From: Fibrella forsythiae
Lineage (GTDB): Bacteria; Bacteroidota; Bacteroidia; Cytophagales; Spirosomataceae
DNA length: 64,000 bases
Direction of reading: 5' to 3'
NCBI RefSeq assembly: GCF_017353175.1
Contig: NZ_JAFMYW010000001.1
Location: forward strand, 372,001-436,000
Shown: in pieces, positions 53,270 to 64,000 of the stretch
Layout: the number at the start of each line of letters is the position of its first letter
Position numbering within the stretch: position 1 is the first letter of the stretch
Translations under genes and position numbers: made by a program
Notes under the pieces: generated by a model
What the model was told of the DNA's origin: nothing
Database searches by the model: none
Seen by the model: only the letters and a program-made list of their open reading frames with translations

Positions 53270-53719
53270 CTACGCTTTTAAACGAGGATCGAACGCGAAC
53301 GCTTCTGTTCGTAGCAACCGGATGTCGGCGAACAGCGGGTGGGCCGGGTTGAGCAGGTAATTCCACTCCTGAGGCACAATGGCTGAGGGGACGCGCATGA
53401 CAGGAGTAGCTCCCCGACGAAGCCATGATTCGCCCAACGCCTGGCAAATGTCATAGTTCTGATAATCACTCCAATCTGGCGGCAGATCGACCAGGGTAAT
53501 TGTTTCGACGGGCAGCGTGTCGGGTACGTTGATGACCATAACCCGAAACAGATCCTGAAGCCCTTCACCACTCCGGTGAACTACATTCTCAAGACAGGCA
53601 AGTGCGCGGCTACCTGCCGTATAGATCACGAAACGTCCCCGGGTATTCCATCGGGCAGAACCGCCAGACGCTACCAGTTGAGCGGTGTAGATAGCACGGG
53701 TAATTCGATATACCTCCAC
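53270..53719 (-). CDS. RES-domain toxin
   Basis: The protein has 149 residues, starting with GTG at 53719 (read as VEVYRITR). RES toxins degrade NAD+ or ADP-ribosylate targets. Visible family elements are the N-terminal Arg in YRIT, the GGSARWNTRG glycine-Arg segment, YTAGSRALACLE with its Glu, and the Ser-containing VPSAIVPQEWNYLLNPAHP near the end. It follows the Xre-type antitoxin gene by 3 nt, the standard antitoxin-toxin order. Confidence 0.88.
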   Translation of the reverse strand: MEVYRITRAIYTAQLVASGGSARWNTRGRFVIYTAGSRALACLENVVHRSGEGLQDLFRVMVINVPDTLPVETITLVDLPPDWSDYQNYDICQALGESWLRRGATPVMRVPSAIVPQEWNYLLNPAHPLFADIRLLRTEAFAFDPRLKA

Positions 53720-53722
53720 TCG

Positions 53723-54106
53723 TTAGGCCAGATCACCGTAATCGATACGGATCAGTTCGTCCATGATTAAATCGATGCCTCCGGATGTATGGAGCAGGGC
53801 GAAAGGGACTTGTCCACCTAACCCAAAGGCGGGTTTGTCCATCCACCGGCGGAACGCCTCGGATGAACCAAAAACATCCGTTCCTCGGCTAAATAAGGCC
53901 TGAATTTTAAGTACCTTCTCACTATCCTGCGGGTTTAGCTTACGATCCTCCCGTTCATAACGCTGAAACGTTTTGAGGGAGGTGTCGAAGACCTCGGCTA
54001 CCTGTTCCCGCCGATAGCCCGTTTTATCCGCTACCTCAAAAAACAGTAGGGCCGGTACCCCGCGCAAGGCCGCCAACACCAATCTATTACGATCCTGAAC
54101 AACCAT
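53723..54106 (-). CDS. Xre/MbcA/ParS-type antitoxin
   Basis: The protein has 127 residues. The N-terminal HTH (about 22-60: EVADKTGYRREQVAEVFDTSLKTFQRYEREDRKLN) and the C-terminal MbcA/ParS toxin-binding domain (SSEAFRRWMDKPAFGLGGQVPFALLHTSGGIDLI) are both complete. These proteins bind the RES toxin and repress the shared promoter. Upstream, 54107-54200 is AT-rich promoter DNA. Confidence 0.88.
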   Translation of the reverse strand: MVVQDRNRLVLAALRGVPALLFFEVADKTGYRREQVAEVFDTSLKTFQRYEREDRKLNPQDSEKVLKIQALFSRGTDVFGSSEAFRRWMDKPAFGLGGQVPFALLHTSGGIDLIMDELIRIDYGDLA

Positions 54107-54207
54107 ATATCCGTTCGGTTAATTAGCCCAAATATAGACATTTGTCTGATAAACACAGAATTTTGTCTAAATGTTCAAGCATTTCTCCCTCCTACTCGTG
54201 CCGTGAT

Positions 54208-54256
54208 TACATGAAAAAACGGCGTACCAGTTATTGGTACGCCGTTTTTTCATGTA
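54208..54256. terminator. Very long terminator after dapA
   Basis: Perfect 22-bp inverted repeat (54208-54229 / 54235-54256) with a 5-nt loop; the arms contain A6 and T6 runs, so it can act in either direction. It ends 13 nt before the dapA stop codon at 54270. Confidence 0.85.
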
Positions 54257-54269
54257 ACAGTGAGCCTGA

Positions 54270-55169
54270 TCAGGCAACCAGTTCCATAATAAAATGATCC
54301 TGTTGAAGCACCTGCTTCATGCGTTCGCCCAGGTCATCCGATGCTTTCATCAGCGGCAGACGAACATCTGATCCGATTAAGCCAATAATTTCCAGAATTT
54401 TCTTCACCCCAACCGGATTCCCTTCTTCGTACAATAACGGATCGATACGCAGGAAATGACCCAACTCGCGGCCAGCCGTACGGAAATCGCCTTGCAGAGC
54501 GGCATCAATAACACCACAGAAGCGAGCAGGATAGGCATTGGCAACTACCGACATAACCCCCACTCCACCAATACTGATGATGGGGACACCCTGTACATCA
54601 TCACCCGAGATTAGCAGAAAGTCTTCTGGCTTGTCGCGGGCAATTTCCATGCACTGCTCGATCACACATGATGCCTCTTTCACGCCAATTATATTCGGGT
54701 GTTGGGCCAGTTCAACAATTGTTTCGGCCGACATGTTGATGCCTGTGCGGAACGGAATGTTGTAGAGAATGACCGGAACTGGACTGGCATCGGCAACGCG
54801 CGTAAAATGCTCGATTACACCCCGTTTACCTGGCTTATTATAATACGGACAAACCGACAGAATAGCATCGACGCCCTCAAAATCGATATCGTTCATCCCC
54901 GCAACAACGTCGGCTGTTACGTTGCCTCCGACCCCGTATACGATAGGCAGGCTCCGTGGATTATTTTCTTTCAGGTACTGAAGCAACTGCTGCTTTTCGG
55001 CTTTGGTCACCGTTGGCGATTCACCCGTGGTGCCCTGAAGCACAAAGTACCGCACGCCTCCTTCTGAGACGTGGTTTATTACCCGGCCAAACCCATCGAA
55101 GTCGATAGAATGGTCCGCATTGAAAGGTGTTACGATGGCAACACCCACACCGTGAAACTGTGTGTGCAT
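54270..55169 (-). CDS. dapA: 4-hydroxy-tetrahydrodipicolinate synthase
   Basis: The protein has 299 residues. It has the TIM-barrel DHDPS pattern: GTTGESPTV (46-54), Y136 in VILYNIPFRTG and the Schiff-base lysine K164 in IGVKEASC. It condenses pyruvate with aspartate semialdehyde in lysine/diaminopimelate synthesis. A TACCTTTG -7 box (55198-55205, minus strand) lies 28 nt upstream of the ATG. Confidence 0.94.
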   Translation of the reverse strand: MHTQFHGVGVAIVTPFNADHSIDFDGFGRVINHVSEGGVRYFVLQGTTGESPTVTKAEKQQLLQYLKENNPRSLPIVYGVGGNVTADVVAGMNDIDFEGVDAILSVCPYYNKPGKRGVIEHFTRVADASPVPVILYNIPFRTGINMSAETIVELAQHPNIIGVKEASCVIEQCMEIARDKPEDFLLISGDDVQGVPIISIGGVGVMSVVANAYPARFCGVIDAALQGDFRTAGRELGHFLRIDPLLYEEGNPVGVKKILEIIGLIGSDVRLPLMKASDDLGERMKQVLQQDHFIMELVA

Positions 55170-55197
55170 GAGCAGAGAAAGGTCATATTGGCCCTTA

Positions 55198-55205
55198 CAA
55201 AGGTA
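55198..55205 (-). promoter_or_regulatory. dapA promoter, -7 box
   Basis: TACCTTTG on the minus strand fits TAnnTTTG exactly and is 28 nt upstream of the dapA start. Confidence 0.5.
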
Positions 55206-55359
55206 CAGGAATTTGGGTTCGGGTAGTGAATTTGCGCCCGGTAAACTTAGCAGCCTCTACTACGCAAGAAAATGCATGGAAATGAGATGTACGCGCCCAG
55301 GCTACCCGGGGCTATTCTTATGTCAATAGCTGCCACCCGGCGCACCGGCAAATCAGTCC

Positions 55360-57507
<2,148 letters not shown>

Positions 57508-57619
57508 TTACGAAGATGGTGGGGTTTCGGCATTCAGGCAAAAAAACTTAGTTTTACAAGATTAGCATATAGAGTATGCAGGCTCACACCTATTAGACGT
57601 GCCTGCTCACGAGTTCACG

Positions 57620-58291
57620 ATGACTGATTTACTACTGGCTCCGTCCATTTTAGCCGCCGATTTTGCCAATTTACAACGCGATGTCGAACTGATTAACCGC
57701 AGTAAAGCCGACTGGTTTCATGTTGACGTGATGGACGGCGTTTTTGTGCCCAATATTTCGTTTGGCTTTCCCGTAATGGATGCCGTTCATCGCTACGCCA
57801 CCAAGCCGCTCGATGTACACCTGATGATCGTGCAGCCCGAGCGGTATGTCGATGCGTTTGCGAAAGCAGGTGCTGCTGCCATCACCGTTCATTACGAAGC
57901 CTGTACCCACCTGCACCGTACGCTTACCCAGATTCGGGAAGCTGGCTGCCGGGCCGGTGTTGCCCTGAACATGCAAACTCCCGTTGAGCTGCTGACCGAC
58001 CTGACCGATTCTTTCGATCAGGTGCTTATCATGACCATTAACCCCGGATTTGGCGGGCAAAAACTACTGCCGCTCTCGATTCCCAAGATCCAGAAAATGA
58101 GGCGGCTCCTAACCGAAGCGGGCAGTTCAGCCCTGATTGGCGTGGATGGCGGCGTAGATCTGAAAACAATTGGCTCGGTACTTGCCGCCGGTACAGATTA
58201 CGCAGTGGCCGGAACAGCCGTATTTGGAGCTTCAGATCCACTTCAAGCTATTGAGCAATTAAAAAAACGCCCAACTCCACCCATGGCCTGA
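57620..58291 (+). CDS. rpe: Ribulose-phosphate 3-epimerase
   Basis: The protein has 223 residues from the ATG at 57620. Standard motifs are present: LAPSILAADFANL, HVDVMDGVFVPNISFG with the metal/acid Asp, HLMIVQPERYV, MTINPGFGGQK and VDGGV near the C-terminus with the second catalytic Asp. It interconverts ribulose and xylulose 5-phosphate. A GTG at 57599 is in frame but unneeded. Confidence 0.94.
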   Translation: MTDLLLAPSILAADFANLQRDVELINRSKADWFHVDVMDGVFVPNISFGFPVMDAVHRYATKPLDVHLMIVQPERYVDAFAKAGAAAITVHYEACTHLHRTLTQIREAGCRAGVALNMQTPVELLTDLTDSFDQVLIMTINPGFGGQKLLPLSIPKIQKMRRLLTEAGSSALIGVDGGVDLKTIGSVLAAGTDYAVAGTAVFGASDPLQAIEQLKKRPTPPMA

Positions 58292-58355
58292 CCCGAAACA
58301 CCGGGAAAAGCCAGCTTCTATATTGCCTTCAGGCCACCGCACTGACACAACCAAT

Positions 58356-59786
58356 ATGAGACTTACCTTTATTTACCTGGCCTCTCTCCTACTGATAGGA
58401 ACGGTTTGGGGATGCAGAACAAATCCCGAGCAGACGGAGGCCCAGAATGGATCGTTATCAGCCACTACGCCAACCGACACAAGTACCCAAAACGGCTCCA
58501 ACGTACCTGCGCCCGAGTGGACGAAGAACGCAACCATTTATGAGGTGAATGTACGTCAGTTCTCGGCAAAAGGGGATCTGGCCAGTGTAGAAATTCAGTT
58601 ACCCCGGCTTAAAGAATTAGGTGTCGATATTGTCTGGCTCATGCCGATTTATCCGATAGGCCTGGAAAAGAAGAAGGGGGCACTCGGCAGCCCCTACTCC
58701 GTAGCCGATTATAAAGCTGTCAATCCCGCCTATGGAACCTTCGATGACCTGAAACATCTGGTTCAACGAGCACATGATCTGGGCATGCGCGTACTACTTG
58801 ACTACGTACCTAACCACACCGCCTGGGACCATCCATGGGTGAAACAACACCCGGACTGGTATACACTCGTAAACGGTAAAATGACCTCACCCCTCGATGA
58901 CAAAGGGAAGCCTACTGGCTGGGACGATGTTGTAGAACTGAATTATGACAACCCTGACTTGCGGGCCGCCATGATCGATGCGATGACATTCTGGGTACGT
59001 GAGGCTGATATTGACGGGTATAGAATGGACGCTTCGGGGTTGGTTCCGGATAACTTCTGGCAGGATGTTCGGCCGGCGCTCGATAAAATTAAGCCTGTAT
59101 TTATGTTGTCTGAATGGGAAGCCGATCCGGCTCAATTCAAGGCTTGTTTCAACATGAACTACGGCTGGGCGATGCATGCACTACTGAAAGACATTGCCAA
59201 AGGCAAAGCAAAAGCAACCGCAATCGATTCACTCCTGGCTAGTCGTAAGAAAGAGTATCCCCGGTGGGCTTATCAGATGCAGTTTACGCAGAATCATGAT
59301 GAGAATACCTGGAATGGAACATTAACCGAATCATTCGGGGCTGGCGCTAAAGCTTTCGTTATTTTGACAAGCACCTTCAACGGAATGCCGCTTGTTTATA
59401 ACGGCATGGAATCTGGTCTGAACAAGCGGTTACTTTTCTTTGAAAAAGACTCGATAAACTGGGGAACCTACACCGATGCCACCTTTTACAAATCATTGCT
59501 TACCTTAAAGCATCGAAACCGAGCCCTCTGGAATGGCGAAGCAGGTGGTGAACTGATTAAAATTCCGACCGGACACGACGATCAGGTGTATGCCTTTCTA
59601 CGTCAGCGCGACAACGATCGGGTAGTCGTTTTGGTAAACCTGAGCAACCAGCTTCAGACCATTCGGTTAAGTGGCGATGGATATGCTGGTTTATACACCG
59701 ATGTGTTCGAGCACAAGCCAATGGAATTGAAAACAGGGATGACCATGACACTCAAACCCTGGGAATACCACGTTATGACCAATTAA
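58356..59786 (+). CDS. GH13 alpha-amylase family lipoprotein
   Basis: The protein has 476 residues from the ATG at 58356. A lipobox signal ends in LIGTVWGC, so it is probably anchored in the outer membrane. The GH13 barrel is complete: DYVPNHTAWDH, nucleophile Asp in DGYRMDASG, acid/base Glu in FMLSEWEAD, and TQNHDEN with the third Asp. A C-terminal beta-domain ends the protein. It cleaves alpha-glucans at the cell surface; exact specificity unknown. Confidence 0.92.
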   Translation: MRLTFIYLASLLLIGTVWGCRTNPEQTEAQNGSLSATTPTDTSTQNGSNVPAPEWTKNATIYEVNVRQFSAKGDLASVEIQLPRLKELGVDIVWLMPIYPIGLEKKKGALGSPYSVADYKAVNPAYGTFDDLKHLVQRAHDLGMRVLLDYVPNHTAWDHPWVKQHPDWYTLVNGKMTSPLDDKGKPTGWDDVVELNYDNPDLRAAMIDAMTFWVREADIDGYRMDASGLVPDNFWQDVRPALDKIKPVFMLSEWEADPAQFKACFNMNYGWAMHALLKDIAKGKAKATAIDSLLASRKKEYPRWAYQMQFTQNHDENTWNGTLTESFGAGAKAFVILTSTFNGMPLVYNGMESGLNKRLLFFEKDSINWGTYTDATFYKSLLTLKHRNRALWNGEAGGELIKIPTGHDDQVYAFLRQRDNDRVVVLVNLSNQLQTIRLSGDGYAGLYTDVFEHKPMELKTGMTMTLKPWEYHVMTN

Positions 59787-59805
59787 TTTATCCTTCACCA
59801 ACTAT

Positions 59806-61902
59806 ATGTTCCCGGTTCAGCCTCAACCAACCAACCTGTTTCGGGTAAGTCCCCGGTGGCTATCCCTACTCTGGCTTTTACTGCCTGTAGCAGGCCATAG
59901 TCAGGCTGTACAGTGGGCTAACCGAATCGTCAGTGTTTCGTCTGAAGGACGAGGTGAAGGCGGTGGCAAACAACTGAAGGCTTTACAGGCCTTGGGGGCA
60001 CCTAGTGTGCTCAACCAGACAAAAGGCACGCCCTGCGCATGGGCACCGGCCAATATAGATGGTAACACCGAAGAATATATTACGGTGGCGATGGCAAAAC
60101 CACAGGCCATCCGTCAGGTGCTGATTGCAGAAGCCGGTAATCCGGGAGCAGTCATACGGGTAATCGTATACGACAACAAGCAGCAGGAACACATCGTATT
60201 TTCGGAAAAACAAGTAGCTGCACGGGCCGCAGACAAACAGATTGATCCACTGCTCCGCATTATTCTGCCGGATAGCTCGCTGGTTGGGCAACAGGTGAAG
60301 GTAATCATAAACCCCAGCCGTACAAAAGGAATCAATCAGATTGATGCAATTGGCATCACGTCAGCCGAAAAACCAGTCGTTCTCAACGTTACGGTAGCGC
60401 CTAATACGCCACAGTCGCTGGAGAAAGAAAACCTGGGCAATACCATAAACTCTGCCGGACAGGAAGTTGCCCCCGTTATCTCTCCTGATGGCAAGACGCT
60501 CTACTTTACCCGAACGAACAAGGGAAACGTGGGCAATGGAAAAACCCAAGACGTCTGGTTCGCCACCCTCAACCCGGACCGCAGTTGGGGCGAGGCCAAA
60601 AATATTGGTGCCCCGATCAATACCGCTGATAACAACGCGATCAGCGGTATTTCGCCCGACGGTAAAACGATTTACCTGCTGAACGTGTACAAACCAGATG
60701 GCACGTTACAGTTCGGTGTGTCTAAATCGACGTTTGCACGTGGCGGCTGGACCTTCCCGCGCGAGTGTAAGATTACGAATAACTACACGCAGCAATCAAC
60801 ACCCACGGGCGGCGGAGAATCTACTGCCCCCCGGATGGAAATTACGGTTTCACCCGACGGAATGACCATGCTACTGGCGCTGCAACGTACCGAAACAGAA
60901 GGCGACCGGGATTTATACGTTGCCTTCCGCCGCCCAGACCTCAGTTGGAGCGAGCCTAAATCACTGGGAGCCGTGGTCAATACGGCAGCTGAAGAAAGTG
61001 CCCCCTTCCTGGCGGTTGACAATCGAACGCTCTATTTTACCTCAGAAGGACATCCTGGCTTTGGCGACGGGGATATCTTCGTTACCCGTCGCCTTGACGA
61101 CACCTGGACCAACTGGTCAGTTCCAGAGAACCTGGGGCCAGCCGTAAACACCCCTCAATGGGACGGCTATTTCACCATTCCTGCCTCCGGCGATTACGCC
61201 TATCTCAGTTCCAGGGCCAACTCACTGGGTGAAGATGACATTTTCAGGCTGAAACTATACCCGGCTATTCGCCCCGAGCCAGTGGCGATCATTTCCGGAC
61301 AGGTGCTCGATGCCATTAGCAAAAAACCGGTATCGACGGAGGTTATTTCCGGGCTGATGGAGAATGATAAGGAGTTCAGCAAGGTGGAATATGACCCGGA
61401 AACGGGTGAGTACAAAATGGTGCTTCCCACGCAGAAAGCCTATAAGTTATCGGCCCGGAAAGACGGCTATTTCCCTATGACCGAAACACTGGACCTGAGC
61501 CGCGACAAACGGTTCCGCGACATCAGACGAAACTTGTACGTGATGCCCATCCAGCCAGGCGCTAAGGTAGTGTTGCGGGGTGTACTGTTTAAACAGAGTG
61601 AAGCCGATCTATTACCTGGGTCTGAAGCTGAACTGGACCAGTTAACAGCCCTGATGGCACAATACCCGTCCATGACCATTCTGGTAGAGGGACACACTGA
61701 TAATCAGGGCGAGTGGAACCTGAACATGAAGCTGGCAGAAGATCGCGTGCAACGGGTGAAACAGTATCTGGCAGCGAAAGGCGTAACCGAAGCCCGCATT
61801 CAGACAAAAGCCTGGGGACCCAGCAAACCCGTTGCCAGTAATGAGTCAGAAGAGAAGCGGCGGCTCAACCGTCGGGTAGAATTCACCATCCTGACTTTGT
61901 AA
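59806..61902 (+). CDS. OmpA-family protein with PD40 repeats
   Basis: The protein has 698 residues. A signal peptide ends near AGHSQA. A beta-sandwich N-domain (about 35-190) is followed by WD40-like PD40 repeats (about 215-490, such as APVISPDGKTLYFTRT and SGISPDGKTIYLLN), a carboxypeptidase-regulatory-like segment (about 495-570) and a C-terminal OmpA peptidoglycan-binding domain (VEGHTDNQGEWNLNMKLAEDR, RRLNRRVEF). This layout is frequent in Bacteroidota. It links the outer membrane to the cell wall. Confidence 0.9.
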   Translation: MFPVQPQPTNLFRVSPRWLSLLWLLLPVAGHSQAVQWANRIVSVSSEGRGEGGGKQLKALQALGAPSVLNQTKGTPCAWAPANIDGNTEEYITVAMAKPQAIRQVLIAEAGNPGAVIRVIVYDNKQQEHIVFSEKQVAARAADKQIDPLLRIILPDSSLVGQQVKVIINPSRTKGINQIDAIGITSAEKPVVLNVTVAPNTPQSLEKENLGNTINSAGQEVAPVISPDGKTLYFTRTNKGNVGNGKTQDVWFATLNPDRSWGEAKNIGAPINTADNNAISGISPDGKTIYLLNVYKPDGTLQFGVSKSTFARGGWTFPRECKITNNYTQQSTPTGGGESTAPRMEITVSPDGMTMLLALQRTETEGDRDLYVAFRRPDLSWSEPKSLGAVVNTAAEESAPFLAVDNRTLYFTSEGHPGFGDGDIFVTRRLDDTWTNWSVPENLGPAVNTPQWDGYFTIPASGDYAYLSSRANSLGEDDIFRLKLYPAIRPEPVAIISGQVLDAISKKPVSTEVISGLMENDKEFSKVEYDPETGEYKMVLPTQKAYKLSARKDGYFPMTETLDLSRDKRFRDIRRNLYVMPIQPGAKVVLRGVLFKQSEADLLPGSEAELDQLTALMAQYPSMTILVEGHTDNQGEWNLNMKLAEDRVQRVKQYLAAKGVTEARIQTKAWGPSKPVASNESEEKRRLNRRVEFTILTL

Positions 61903-61964
61903 GTTAACGGGGGCTTACCGTACTTTGCAACCACCCCCCGATTGCCTCAGGGCTATTTCTACAC

Positions 61965-63758
61965 ATGAATTTTCGCCAACCCGGCTTTCTTTCTACTTCC
62001 CGGTCTACCCTACTCATCCTGTCGATAATTCTGCTGGTAGCCTTCGGACTTCGCGTCTATCAGCTTGACGCTCATGGGATTTTCCTCGACGAGAAGTTTA
62101 CGCTCGTGTGTACTCAGGGCGTTGTTCAGGAAGGAGCGAATCAGCGCGATGTTTTTTTTACGCCTGGTAAAACCTATTTCACACCCGCTGAATTCTGGAA
62201 GCCAAAAACACTGGCCGACTACAACGAAGCCATTATTCGCAGCGATATCAGCAACAGCCCGGCCTACACAGGTCTGTTAGCGCTCTGGATTGATCTCTTC
62301 GGCATCCACGATTACTCGACCCGGTTCCTGTCTGTGCTCTTCAGTATGGGCGTGGTACTACTAACGTACCTGCTTGCTGTGCGCTATACCGGCTCTGAAC
62401 GGGTTGGTCTGTTTAGTGCCGCGCTCGCCGCCACTGAACCGTTCTTTGTGGCTTATGCACACGTGGCCCGCAGCTACAGCATGACCATCTTCGTGTCGTT
62501 GCTCTCAACGTACCTGTTCTTACGCATATTGGACCGGCGGAGCACTGGCAACGCTCATTGGAGCCTATATGTAGGCTATGGTCTAACGTATGCACTGACC
62601 ATTTTGGGACATAGTTTGGGAGCAATGGTGTTTGTTGCCCATGGTCTTTACCTTCTTTTTTATGTCCGCGAGTTTAAAACGTACCTGGCATTAGGATCAA
62701 CCTGGCTACTTGCTACACTCGTGTTGCTGGTACCCTGGTTTACGATTGGAGGAGGGAAATACATTTTCATGACGATGGCCTATCAGGCCCAGTTTTACCG
62801 AAATCTGGCGTACACCAACCCCACAAACAACGGTTTTGGCTATATGTTGCCCGGCACGATACCAAACGTGCTCAAAATGGCTATGCCAGTTATTGCTGAT
62901 CTTTTCTGGCTCACCAACGGCCTGACAATTGACGCGCTCGGCAGACGGAATACGCTGCTTGGTCTTTTCATCGGAATGATAGCACTGGCGATCGTATGGC
63001 GCTATCGGCGGGCCGTTACAGTACCCGGATGGGTGCCGGTAGCCGTTCCTGTGCTTTTAGCGGGTGTACTACTGATGGCCACGATCAAATCAGGCCAACA
63101 GGTGGTCTTGGCGGCGCTGCCACTGTTCGGTTACCTGCTGTACCAGACCGTACGATCTTACAGGATTACAGATCAGCGTCGCTTCATCGTCTTGCTGATC
63201 ATGTTGCTCATTACCCCAACATTGTTCCTGTTAATAATGGCGCTGAAAAACGATCATACCTATGGTATTACGCAGCGTTATACCAGTTTTTCATTCCCCT
63301 ACGCCATCATTCTGCTTGGCATGATGCTCGATCAACTCCTGCGTATGCCCCGCTTCTTACAACTGACCCTGGGTGCCATCGTCCTTGTGCAGGGCTATTA
63401 CATCCTGGCGCTGGACAAACGGATACTTGACGACGTTGCCCCTAAATACACCCAATTTTTCAAGCCACGAATTAAGAATCCATACATAACGGCAGCTACC
63501 TCGATCCGGGAGCAGTATAGCCCCGGCGATACCGTTCTGTACCCGGCTATCCGTCTTCACCCAGCCGATGAAATTGAGAAGACATACTGGCCGTTCTCAA
63601 TTAAAGACGCCCAGCTGACTAACTTGTATCTGCCCAAAGATGCCAGTTATTATCAACGTATGGACACCACGCAGTCAGACCGGATTTGGCTGGTGAAGGG
63701 TAAAACCGGGAAACGGGTGCTTATCTTTGACTTTAAAGGCCAGACCTATCGCTACTAA
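61965..63758 (+). CDS. Membrane glycosyltransferase, GT39/ArnT-like
   Basis: The protein has 597 residues with about ten transmembrane segments. The first loop contains DAHGIFLDEKFT, an acidic motif similar to the catalytic Asp/Glu region of GT-C enzymes (ArnT, PMT, AglB-like). The next loop has SNSPAYTGLLALWIDLFGIHD and YSTRFLSVLFS, typical of the family. It uses a lipid-linked sugar at the outer face of the inner membrane. Acceptor unknown. A related-looking gene follows 10 nt later. Confidence 0.85.
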   Translation: MNFRQPGFLSTSRSTLLILSIILLVAFGLRVYQLDAHGIFLDEKFTLVCTQGVVQEGANQRDVFFTPGKTYFTPAEFWKPKTLADYNEAIIRSDISNSPAYTGLLALWIDLFGIHDYSTRFLSVLFSMGVVLLTYLLAVRYTGSERVGLFSAALAATEPFFVAYAHVARSYSMTIFVSLLSTYLFLRILDRRSTGNAHWSLYVGYGLTYALTILGHSLGAMVFVAHGLYLLFYVREFKTYLALGSTWLLATLVLLVPWFTIGGGKYIFMTMAYQAQFYRNLAYTNPTNNGFGYMLPGTIPNVLKMAMPVIADLFWLTNGLTIDALGRRNTLLGLFIGMIALAIVWRYRRAVTVPGWVPVAVPVLLAGVLLMATIKSGQQVVLAALPLFGYLLYQTVRSYRITDQRRFIVLLIMLLITPTLFLLIMALKNDHTYGITQRYTSFSFPYAIILLGMMLDQLLRMPRFLQLTLGAIVLVQGYYILALDKRILDDVAPKYTQFFKPRIKNPYITAATSIREQYSPGDTVLYPAIRLHPADEIEKTYWPFSIKDAQLTNLYLPKDASYYQRMDTTQSDRIWLVKGKTGKRVLIFDFKGQTYRY

Positions 63759-63768
63759 AGGCCGAACC

Positions 63769-64000
63769 ATGTCGTTTACCCAGTTCCGTCAGCCAACGCG
63801 GCCCACTATCCCAGGCTCCGCAGCAGCGACCAGCAGGTCAGCCTGGTTGGGTTGGCTGTATGCCTTGATTTTCACCGCCATACCCATAGTGGCTGTCAGC
63901 TGGGCATGGGCTGGTCTTGCCGTGAACGTACCTAAATGGGATGACCATGCGCTGAAGGCATTTTTAATTGCTCTGGAGCAGGAAACCTCGCCGATAGGAT
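63769..64000 (+). CDS. Membrane protein, partial, probably glycosyltransferase-like
   Basis: The first 77 codons are in the window. A polar N-terminus (MSFTQFRQPTRP) is followed by one hydrophobic segment (LGWLYALIFTAIPIVAVSWAWAG) and WDDHALKAFL, an acidic loop of the kind seen in GT-C membrane glycosyltransferases. It starts 10 nt after the preceding glycosyltransferase gene, so they are probably one operon. Confidence 0.6.
   Translation, partial: MSFTQFRQPTRPTIPGSAAATSRSAWLGWLYALIFTAIPIVAVSWAWAGLAVNVPKWDDHALKAFLIALEQETSPIG

Overview
The window looks like a chromosome segment of a Bacteroidota bacterium of the order Cytophagales; Spirosoma or a close relative is my best guess, from memory of gene families only. 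Supporting signs are -7 promoter boxes of the form TAnnTTTG, F-terminated outer-membrane barrels, HU-CCDC81/SPOR and TonB-like envelope proteins, and Bacteroidota-specific families such as DUF4494 and DUF6633. There are two parts: the right-hand portion of an integrated prophage (1 to about 26,259) and ordinary chromosome (about 26,260 to 64,000).

Prophage. A tyrosine recombinase (24709-26058) sits beside a displaced 3' half of a tRNA-Thr(TGT) gene (about 26216-26259), read here as attR. The intact tRNA and the structural genes should lie left of the window. A lysis/lysogeny switch (Cro-like 20979, CI/LexA-like 21338) flanks a palindromic operator. Leftward from the switch runs a tightly packed early operon of about 21 kb with many 4-nt ATGA overlaps: antirepressor, small DNA-binding proteins, MazG-like hydrolase, DnaQ-type exonuclease, a replication initiator carrying five internal iterons, DUF6633, a helicase-methyltransferase fusion, DUF4494, DUF5131, a Rieske protein, a cytosine methyltransferase with about ten tandem repeats, a PP-loop ATPase, RusA, an ImmA-like protein and a PD-(D/E)XK nuclease cut by the window edge. 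Rightward between the repressor and integrase lies an AT-richer cassette (PKD lipoprotein, small membrane protein, HsdR_N-like nuclease, HTH protein) that looks like lysogenic cargo. Two gene-free gaps in the early operon hold strong secondary structure: a possible tRNA-ended RNA (3293-3512) and a pair of cloverleaf-like inverted repeats (18183-18375).

Chromosome. From left to right: transsulfuration genes (cystathionine gamma-synthase type, cystathionine beta-synthase), a B12-binding radical SAM protein, a TPR lipoprotein, an M61 peptidase, an envelope cluster (1010-aa TPR protein, outer-membrane barrel, HU/SPOR protein, TonB-like protein) leading into folC and trmB, then gap, a 919-bp regulatory-looking gap, dapD, an XRE regulator, a YncE/DUF5074-like protein, a TPR protein, gyrA, an Xre/RES toxin-antitoxin pair, dapA, ligA, rpe, a GH13 lipoprotein, an OmpA/PD40 protein and membrane glycosyltransferases. 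Most convergent gene pairs are separated by strong hairpin terminators.

Across the window the decamer AACGTACCTG (and its complement) occurs about 15 times by eye, against about 0.1 expected by chance. It is used in several reading frames and between genes, so it appears to be a DNA-level genome signature. The most novel-looking items are this motif, the two structured gaps in the prophage operon, the repeat-expanded methyltransferase and the immunity-region cassette.
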